DNA of 9,618 bases, taken from contig JAFVCI010000005.1 of assembly GCA_017479315.1 (NCBI GenBank), positions 1 through 9,618 on the forward strand. The letters run 5' to 3'. Position numbers and translations under genes: made by a program. Numbering within the stretch: the stretch's first letter is position 1; each line of letters opens with the position of its first letter. Positions 5,619 through 9,618 of this stretch are shown here, piece after piece. The notes under the pieces were generated by a model. The model worked only from the letters and a program-made list of their open reading frames with translations, searched no databases and was not told the origin of the DNA. This DNA comes from Opitutales bacterium. GTDB taxonomy: Bacteria; Verrucomicrobiota; Verrucomicrobiia; Opitutales; UBA9783.

Positions 5619-6992
5619 ATGTTGCATGATGCTTCGCTGTTGATTGTCGATGACGAAAAGAATACGCGCGACGGGTTGGCGCTGGCGTTTTCGGACAAAT
5701 TTGAGGTTTTTACTGCCGAAAATCCCGAGGAAGCGTTGCGGTTGATGGATGATAAAGCACTGTCTTTCGACGTTATTTTGACGGATTTGCGCATGGGGCG
5801 CGACAGCGGTTTGACCGTCGTTCAACGGGCATTGCGGCTCCCGAATAAGCCGGCGTGCATTTTGATGACCGCCTACGGAACTGTCGAAACCGCCGTGGAA
5901 GCCATGAAGCAGGGTGCGTACGATTTCGTCGCGAAGCCGGTTTCGCTGGAAAAACTGGAATGTCTGGTGGCGCGCGCGATGGCGGATCGGCAATCGGCAA
6001 AAGCCGTTGAAACCGCAGCAACACCGTTCGCAATGCTCGGGACTTCGCCTGCGTTTCGGGAACTGATGCAAAAAATTCAACGCGTTGCTCCCGCAAAAAC
6101 AACGGTTCTCATCACGGGCGAAACGGGTACCGGCAAGGAATTGGCGGCGCATCAACTGCACGCGCTCAGTTTGCGCGCGGATAAAACCTTTGTTCCCGTT
6201 CACTGCGCCGCTTTGCCGTCGCATCTGCTGGAGTCGGAACTGTTCGGACACGAACGCGGTGCCTTTACGGGCGCGTTGCAACGGCACATCGGTTGGTTCG
6301 AAAGTGCCGACAAAGGCACTTTGTTCTTGGATGAAATCGGCGAAATTCCGCTTAACGTACAAGTCAAGTTGCTACGTTTTTTGGAAACCAAATCCGTCGA
6401 ACGCCTCGGAAGTACGCAGTCGATTCCGCTGGACGTGCGTCTGGTGTGTGCCACCAACCGCAATTTGCCGAATGAAATTAAGGCGGGACGTTTTCGGGAG
6501 GATCTCTATTATCGCCTGAATGTCGTTGAGCTCCGATTGCCGCCGTTGCGCGAACGCACCGAGGACATTGAATTGCTGTTGCGACATTATCTGAGTTTCT
6601 TTGCCAAAGAAAATCATCTTCCGACGCCGAAGATTTCCGACGACGTGCTTTCGCTTCTGCAACGTTACCTGTGGCCGGGAAACGTTCGTGAATTGCGAAA
6701 TTTTGCGGAAAATGCCGTCATCATGCACGCGGGGCGCACGTTGGAAGCAGGCGATTTGGATCCAAAATTTACAGCCGCCGTTTCGATGTCTTCCGTCGCC
6801 ACGGCAACGACCGCTTCCGCCGTTGTTAACCGTGACGTTCCGACCCTGACAACCTTTTCTCCGGAAAACGAAAAGGCACAACTTACGGCGGCACTTGCCA
6901 AGACCCGCGGCAACCGTTCCGAGGCGGCGCGCCTGCTCAATATGCCGCGGCGTACCTTTTACCGAAAACTCGAAAAGTTCGGGTTGTTGTAA
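5619..6992 (+). CDS. Sigma-54-dependent response regulator, NtrC family
   Basis: This 457-aa protein is a full three-domain bacterial enhancer-binding protein. The receiver domain (about 1-122) has the acidic pair Asp11-Asp12, phosphoacceptor Asp56 (LTDLRMG), Thr84 and Lys106. The AAA+ domain (about 138-375) has Walker A GETGTGKE (167-174), the sigma-54 contact loop GAFTGA (214-219), Walker B GTLFLDEI (233-240), and GNVRELRN (354-361). The Fis-type helix-turn-helix (about 424-455) contains GNRSEAARLLNMPRRTFYRKL. A Ser/Ala/Thr-rich linker (388-404) precedes it. The intact GAFTGA implies control of sigma-54 promoters. ATG 5619 gives a normal receiver N-terminus. The frame is open further upstream, but that stretch is antisense-like Arg-rich sequence inside plsC. 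No histidine kinase or sigma-54 promoter is visible nearby, so signal and targets are unknown. Confidence 0.95.
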   Translation: MLHDASLLIVDDEKNTRDGLALAFSDKFEVFTAENPEEALRLMDDKALSFDVILTDLRMGRDSGLTVVQRALRLPNKPACILMTAYGTVETAVEAMKQGAYDFVAKPVSLEKLECLVARAMADRQSAKAVETAATPFAMLGTSPAFRELMQKIQRVAPAKTTVLITGETGTGKELAAHQLHALSLRADKTFVPVHCAALPSHLLESELFGHERGAFTGALQRHIGWFESADKGTLFLDEIGEIPLNVQVKLLRFLETKSVERLGSTQSIPLDVRLVCATNRNLPNEIKAGRFREDLYYRLNVVELRLPPLRERTEDIELLLRHYLSFFAKENHLPTPKISDDVLSLLQRYLWPGNVRELRNFAENAVIMHAGRTLEAGDLDPKFTAAVSMSSVATATTASAVVNRDVPTLTTFSPENEKAQLTAALAKTRGNRSEAARLLNMPRRTFYRKLEKFGLL

Positions 6993-7120
6993 CGAGAGCA
7001 ACTTTGATTGCATTTGAGAAAATGTTATCCTACGAAGCTATGATCATTTCTGCAAAACGATTCTTTCGTTTGCACATTCTGGCGATTGAAACAAAAGGGA
7101 GGTAGTAAATTGTTTTTCGC

Positions 7121-7149
7121 TTGACATATGTTTTTATGTTTCATAAAAG
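7121..7149 (+). promoter_or_regulatory. Candidate promoter upstream of the secreted protein gene
   Basis: A perfect -35 hexamer TTGACA (7121-7126) is followed 17 bases later by TAAAAG (7144-7149; 4 of 6 matches). A start site about seven bases on would fall at the ATG of 7160, implying a nearly leaderless message. The GGGAGGT at 7097-7103 would then lie outside the transcript. It may instead belong to a longer one. Confidence 0.3.
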
Positions 7150-7159
7150 TCTTTTGATT

Positions 7160-7816
7160 ATGAATACCATACATAAACTGCTTAAAATAACCGGTTCGAT
7201 CGGTTTGTCGTGTGTCTGTCTGACAGCGGAAGCGGAGCCGAAAACCATGACGTTGGAAGAAGTGAAGGCGTTTTTGGAACAAAAACGGAAAGAAACCAAC
7301 GAAAAACTTGAAGGTGTCAGAAAAAAGATAAAAGAGAAGAACCTGTTGGGATATTCTTTTTCTGATTACAATGAGCTTGATGACGAATTTTCAAAAGTAT
7401 GCGGAGAGGGCGGTGTTCTGAAAGTTTTATATAACTTCGACGGTACTCCGTGCGGGATTGAAACCGTAGGTCGCATCGATTTCGATTTGTACAACGCGAT
7501 TGATCCGACGGATTTGCGTCTCGAATACACGCAAAAACGGTGTGCCGCTCTCCCGTCGGATTTGGAGAAAATTTCCAAAGACCTTATGGCGGAAGCATTG
7601 AAAAAAATGCGGTGGACAGACAACGAAAGCAATTTGTTGGAAGATTCCTCGATACGTGAGATTACCTTCGATTCGATTTTATCGAGTGATTTTTTTGACA
7701 AAGAACTCCGTTACAAGGGCAATCAATTACTTTCCGATCCGAAAGCCTCGAAGAGGCCATCGATGCATATGTGGAGGAAGTTGCGATTTTGCGGCGTCTT
7801 CCCGTTCAACACGTGA
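7160..7816 (+). CDS. Secreted protein, N-terminal part (frame broken before the metalloprotease-like part)
   Basis: Starting at ATG 7160 gives a clean signal peptide: basic MNTIHKLLK, hydrophobic ITGSIGLSCVCLTA, then a cleavage site after AEA. In-frame alternatives are ATG 7136 and TTG 7121. The mature part begins with a charged helical or coiled-coil-like stretch (EEVKAFLEQKRKETNEKL), then a mixed domain with VCGEGGVLKVLYNFDGTPCG. I recognise no family for this half. The last roughly 30 residues before TAA at 7814-7816 are basic and unlike the rest. From about 7699 onwards the -1 frame reads as good protein (RSESLEEAIDAYVEEVAIL) and continues into the next entry. So this is probably the first half of one 539-aa protein broken by loss of one base or by a sequence error. 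The gene is AT-rich compared with its left neighbours. Confidence 0.65.
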   Translation: MNTIHKLLKITGSIGLSCVCLTAEAEPKTMTLEEVKAFLEQKRKETNEKLEGVRKKIKEKNLLGYSFSDYNELDDEFSKVCGEGGVLKVLYNFDGTPCGIETVGRIDFDLYNAIDPTDLRLEYTQKRCAALPSDLEKISKDLMAEALKKMRWTDNESNLLEDSSIREITFDSILSSDFFDKELRYKGNQLLSDPKASKRPSMHMWRKLRFCGVFPFNT

Positions 7817-8778
7817 GTTACAAGGTTCCCGTACCCGCTCTTGATTTTTCACGGGATTCAAACTCCGGAAAATGGATCATGAAGGAAAAAGGTTGGGGCT
7901 CAACGTGGGGAACAATCGATCATTTTATCTTTCGATTATCGGGTAAGTCGTTGGAGGAAAAGCGAAGCCTTCTTAAGGAGACTTTAAAGGGCATGGTGAA
8001 GTTCAAAAACGGTAAAGAGAAGGTTATTTTGTTGTTACTGTTGGATGAAATGAAACCGTCCGAATACCGCTTGGAATGGGTTGACGGACGCTGGGCTCAA
8101 TATCTCCATAATGTCAACAGAATTGAGTTGAATTTTTCTGACGAGCGCAACCGCAGGTTTTTATCACACGAAATCGGACATTATTTGCAGTTTCATCTCG
8201 GCTTGCGTCAAATTTTCAAAGATTATCAAAATATTTTTGCCAAAAAGATGTTGTTGTTGGAAGCCCCGTTTGAAAATGACGATAAAGCGTTTTCCGTTTC
8301 GGAAACGTTACGAAGTTTATTTAAGAAGTTCGAAAAATCGGACGGCGATGTGCCGACAACTTTAACCAAAAATGATTTGTTCATGTATTGGCAGTTGGCG
8401 TCACGTTGGAACGACCCCGCTGAGATTTCGAATATATTGGGTGTTTATTTCAATCAAAATACGATTTATGTGTGTGCCTTGTCGGATATTTGCGAACAAA
8501 AATATGTTCGCTATGGGCATGCTTACCGCGGCGGTGTCTACAGTGAATATAAGGAAAAACAGAAAGAAGGATACGGTTTTAGCGACAGGAATGATTTTGA
8601 AAAAATCATTCAAAAAGCCGCTGAATCCAAGCCTGATGCTGAAGTTTTAAAATTTTTATGTAAGTTGCATGGAGTTTCTTTTAATGGAATTGTAAATTTG
8701 TTTGATGCAAAAGACGAGGGAGAAGCCAACGACTTCGAAGACTTGTATAATAATTTCCGACCTTCGGAAGAACAATAG
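7771..8778 (+). CDS. Metalloprotease-like protein with HEIGH motif (C-terminal part of the split gene)
   Basis: The frame is open from 7699, and GTG 7771 is only the first usable codon, with no good ribosome binding site. It is best read as the continuation of the 7160-7816 frame. Counting from 7771, residues 133-137 are HEIGH, the HEXXH zinc-binding motif with catalytic Glu134, preceded by the strand-like RIELNFSD and the helix RRFLSHEIGHYLQF, as in zinc metallopeptidases. A possible third ligand is Glu218 in WNDPAEISNILG. The following LSDICEQKYVRYGHAYRGG recalls the end of NleD/M91-type effector peptidases, an uncertain similarity. With the upstream signal peptide, the intact protein would be exported. 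The substrate is unknown. There are no membrane segments. A terminator follows at 8798-8831. If not a sequence error, this is a decayed gene. Confidence 0.7.
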   Translation: MEEVAILRRLPVQHVSYKVPVPALDFSRDSNSGKWIMKEKGWGSTWGTIDHFIFRLSGKSLEEKRSLLKETLKGMVKFKNGKEKVILLLLLDEMKPSEYRLEWVDGRWAQYLHNVNRIELNFSDERNRRFLSHEIGHYLQFHLGLRQIFKDYQNIFAKKMLLLEAPFENDDKAFSVSETLRSLFKKFEKSDGDVPTTLTKNDLFMYWQLASRWNDPAEISNILGVYFNQNTIYVCALSDICEQKYVRYGHAYRGGVYSEYKEKQKEGYGFSDRNDFEKIIQKAAESKPDAEVLKFLCKLHGVSFNGIVNLFDAKDEGEANDFEDLYNNFRPSEEQ

Positions 8779-8797
8779 TATCGCACGGATATAAAAT

Positions 8798-8831
8798 AAA
8801 GCGAAGGACTGAGCCCGCTTTTTGTTTTTTT
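8798..8831 (+). terminator. Intrinsic terminator after the metalloprotease-like gene
   Basis: AAAGCG (8798-8803) pairs with CGCTTT (8816-8821), with an AA bulge and an inner GG/CC pair around the loop ACTGAG. A T-rich run (TTGTTTTTTT) follows directly. It lies 20 bases after the stop codon at 8778. Confidence 0.65.
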
Positions 8832-8882
8832 CTTCGGAATAAGAAAACCGAGACGAATACTCTTCCGACACCCCTTCGCTTT
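8798..8882. repeat. Long-range 10-bp inverted repeat AAAGCGAAGG / CCTTCGCTTT with a nested stem
   Basis: AAAGCGAAGG (8798-8807) and CCTTCGCTTT (8873-8882) are perfect complements 65 bases apart. Inside, TCGGAA (8834-8839) pairs with TTCCGA (8863-8868). The left arm is also the left arm of the local terminator, so the two folds exclude each other on the + strand. On the minus strand the outer stem is followed by ATTTTATAT, a weak terminator for any transcript coming from the right. Confidence 0.5.
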
Positions 8883-9125
8883 GATGTTGTAAGATTGCAT
8901 GGATATATTCATCCTGAGTGTCTTCGGCGCACTCGAACAAAACAGCCTGCGGGTTATATTGTAAGTCTTAAAATAAGTCCTGAAACACACCTTTTAAGCC
9001 TGTTAGGTCTTTCTCAAACGCATCAAAAACTGCTTGTGCGTTTCGACGGGACACGCGAACAATCCACAGCGCCGACGATTATTTCCGACTCGCCCCGACA
9101 AAGCGGGGTGTGGCGGACGTCCGAT

Positions 9126-9149
9126 GAAAAATTATGCCTCGTGCATAAT
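9126..9149 (-). terminator. Intrinsic terminator, AT-rich stem
   Basis: Minus-strand ATTATGC (9149-9143) and GCATAAT (9137-9131) form a perfect 7-bp stem with loop ACGAG, followed by TTTTTC. The T-run lies only on this side, so the terminator is directional. It would end the candidate small RNA. Confidence 0.5.
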
Positions 9150-9282
9150 AGGTGGGTTAACATGGCAAGACGCTTATTGTCCCGTCGTGCGGGCTTAACA
9201 AGAACACCTTGCTCCCGAAATCCCTTCATCTTCGTTTGTTAGGATAATTTTATGATCGATAAGATCCGTCCGCTTCACACCC
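9126..9282 (-). ncRNA. Candidate small RNA with its own promoter and terminator
   Basis: On the minus strand a perfect TATAAT (9294-9289), with TTGCCG 18 bases upstream, predicts a start near 9282. The transcript would form a two-tier stem-loop around 9174-9199 (CTTGTT/AATAAG, an internal loop, then CCCG/CGGG around CACGA). It would end with ATTATGC-ACGAG-GCATAAT followed by TTTTT (9149-9126). That gives about 155 nt. A 68-codon frame (ATG 9229 to 9023) begins inside it but runs through the terminator hairpin and has no recognisable domain. The RNA matches no family I know, so the call rests on promoter, structure and terminator only. Confidence 0.35.
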
Positions 9283-9288
9283 AATTTG

Positions 9289-9318
9289 ATTATACACAAA
9301 GGCTGTTCGTTACGGCAA
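9289..9318 (-). promoter_or_regulatory. Candidate promoter with perfect TATAAT
   Basis: TATAAT at 9294-9289 on the minus strand has TTGCCG (9318-9313; 4 of 6 matches to TTGACA) with an 18-base spacer. It drives nothing obvious except the hairpin-rich stretch that ends at 9126. Confidence 0.4.
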
Positions 9319-9463
9319 CTCAAAAGCACTGTTCAAACAATGCCATTCCTGTCCGAAGCGATCATCCTTCCTGAAGAAAGCCTGCTTTGCCGGAAAAAAA
9401 CGACGAAGGGAAAACAAGCCGACCTGTTATCGTCCGAGTTTTTGGTTTAATGAGACGAAACAT

Positions 9464-9510
9464 CTAAAAAAAAGAAAAACGCCGAAGCACCCTTTAAATG
9501 CTTCGACGCC
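9464..9510 (-). terminator. Strong intrinsic terminator for the gene entering from the right
   Basis: On the minus strand CGTCGAAGCA (9508-9499) pairs with TGCTTCGGCG (9489-9480) over 10 bp around a 9-base loop, followed by TTTTTCTTTTTTTTT. One pair is G-U in minus-strand RNA but would be a C-A mismatch in + strand RNA, so the minus direction is favoured. Confidence 0.85.
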
Positions 9511-9588
9511 TTTACTTCTTTAAAACAATCTGCGCTACTTTGCACGAGCGGGTGCCTCATTTACCGTCACCCCTCCGATAACCGACAC

Positions 9589-9618
9589 CTACTTTACGGG
9601 GGCGACAGAAGTATCGCC
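9589..9618 (-). CDS. Last codons of a minus-strand gene cut by the window edge
   Basis: A minus-strand gene should end upstream of the terminator at 9464-9510. One frame reads GDTSVAPVK then TAG (9591-9589). It then stays open without another stop for VSVIGGVTVNEAPARAK to a second TAG at 9537-9535. The other two frames look less like protein. Nine residues cannot identify the gene, and the choice of stop is uncertain. Confidence 0.3.
   Translation of the reverse strand, partial: GDTSVAPVK

Larger units (their letters stand above)
8779..9588. other. Right-end region without a confident protein gene, rich in hairpins
   Basis: Around 800 bases contain only short, low-complexity or Arg/Cys-rich frames on both strands, none with convincing domains. 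The region holds the terminator and nested repeats at 8798-8882, a GC hairpin at 9091-9110 (stem CGCCCCG/CGGGGTG), the AT hairpin at 9131-9149, a GC-topped stem-loop around 9174-9199, a possible small RNA, and the strong minus-strand terminator at 9464-9510. I see no tRNA, rRNA, tmRNA tag sequence, CRISPR repeat or transposase. Confidence 0.5.

Noticed and set aside
6993..7120. Sigma-54 (-24/-12) promoter downstream of the NtrC-type regulator
   Set aside because: I searched for TGGC-N7/8-TTGC-like spacing by eye and found no acceptable match.
7690..7697. TTTTTTT run as a programmed -1 frameshift site joining the two halves of the secreted protein
   Set aside because: Slipping back one base here puts TGA (7696-7698) in frame at once, so the frame change must occur downstream.
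8656..8940. Minus-strand frame beginning MFECAEDTQDEYIHAILQHQ
   Set aside because: The first 50 residues look somewhat protein-like, but the frame crosses the terminator region and then runs antisense inside the metalloprotease-like gene. No family recognised.
9091..9110. GC hairpin CGCCCCG-ACAAAG-CGGGGTG as a terminator
   Set aside because: There is no T-run on either side in either strand. It is a stem-loop only.
9023..9229. 68-codon minus-strand frame MKGFREQGVLVKPARRDNKR... as a protein gene
   Set aside because: It has no recognisable domain, is Arg/Cys-rich, runs through a terminator hairpin and has no ribosome binding site. It is treated as part of the candidate RNA or repeat region.
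8895..9242. 115-codon + strand frame across the right-end hairpins
   Set aside because: Its composition (many Arg, Ser, Cys), lack of a ribosome binding site and overlap with structured DNA suggest chance.
1..9618. CRISPR array, tRNA, rRNA or transposase
   Set aside because: No regularly spaced repeats, cloverleaf sequences, rRNA signatures or DDE/HUH transposase motifs were seen on either strand.

Overview
The window looks like a piece of a bacterial chromosome with a conserved housekeeping core (dnaA, an AlgH-family gene, a dCMP deaminase gene, plsC and a sigma-54 activator gene) flanked or interrupted by more AT-rich accessory genes. The style of DnaA, the small protein encoded downstream of it and the general gene mix suggest a member of the PVC group, most likely Verrucomicrobiota (Opitutae-like). 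This is an impression from the proteins, not a database result. Start sites often lack a Shine-Dalgarno sequence, which also fits a non-Proteobacterial, non-Firmicute host.

Layout. Positions 1-99 hold the tail of a gene on the + strand. It converges on a minus-strand block: a conserved hypothetical gene (211-687), a 390-base non-coding stretch with a promoter candidate, an inverted repeat and the probable dnaA terminator, then dnaA (1078-2424). Upstream of dnaA, 2425-2832 is non-coding and carries DnaA-box-like 9-mers and an AT-rich tract, so it is a candidate oriC or an autoregulatory region. Next comes a tightly packed minus-strand operon read from 4894 down to 2833: dCMP deaminase, AlgH/YqgE protein, a previously unlisted 62-codon small gene, and a radical SAM enzyme. 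The junctions are 1 nt, 4 nt and an ATGA overlap, so the four genes are probably co-translated.

A 42-base divergent gap then leads to the + strand pair plsC (4937-5602) and a full NtrC-type sigma-54 response regulator (5619-6992). No partner histidine kinase is present in the window. After this the sequence becomes AT-rich: a secreted protein with a signal peptide (from about 7160) is split by a frame change near 7700-7816 from its C-terminal part (to 8778), which holds an HEIGH zinc-metallopeptidase motif. A good intrinsic terminator follows.

The last 840 bases have no convincing complete gene. They hold several hairpins, a possible minus-strand small RNA with its own TATAAT box and terminator (about 9282 to 9126), a strong minus-strand terminator (9464-9510), and the last codons of a minus-strand gene that enters from the right edge.

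The items most worth a second look are the small gene coupled to the radical SAM enzyme, the frameshifted secreted metalloprotease-like protein, the altered DNA-contact residue in DnaA next to its box-bearing upstream region, and the unassigned structured RNA region at the right end.
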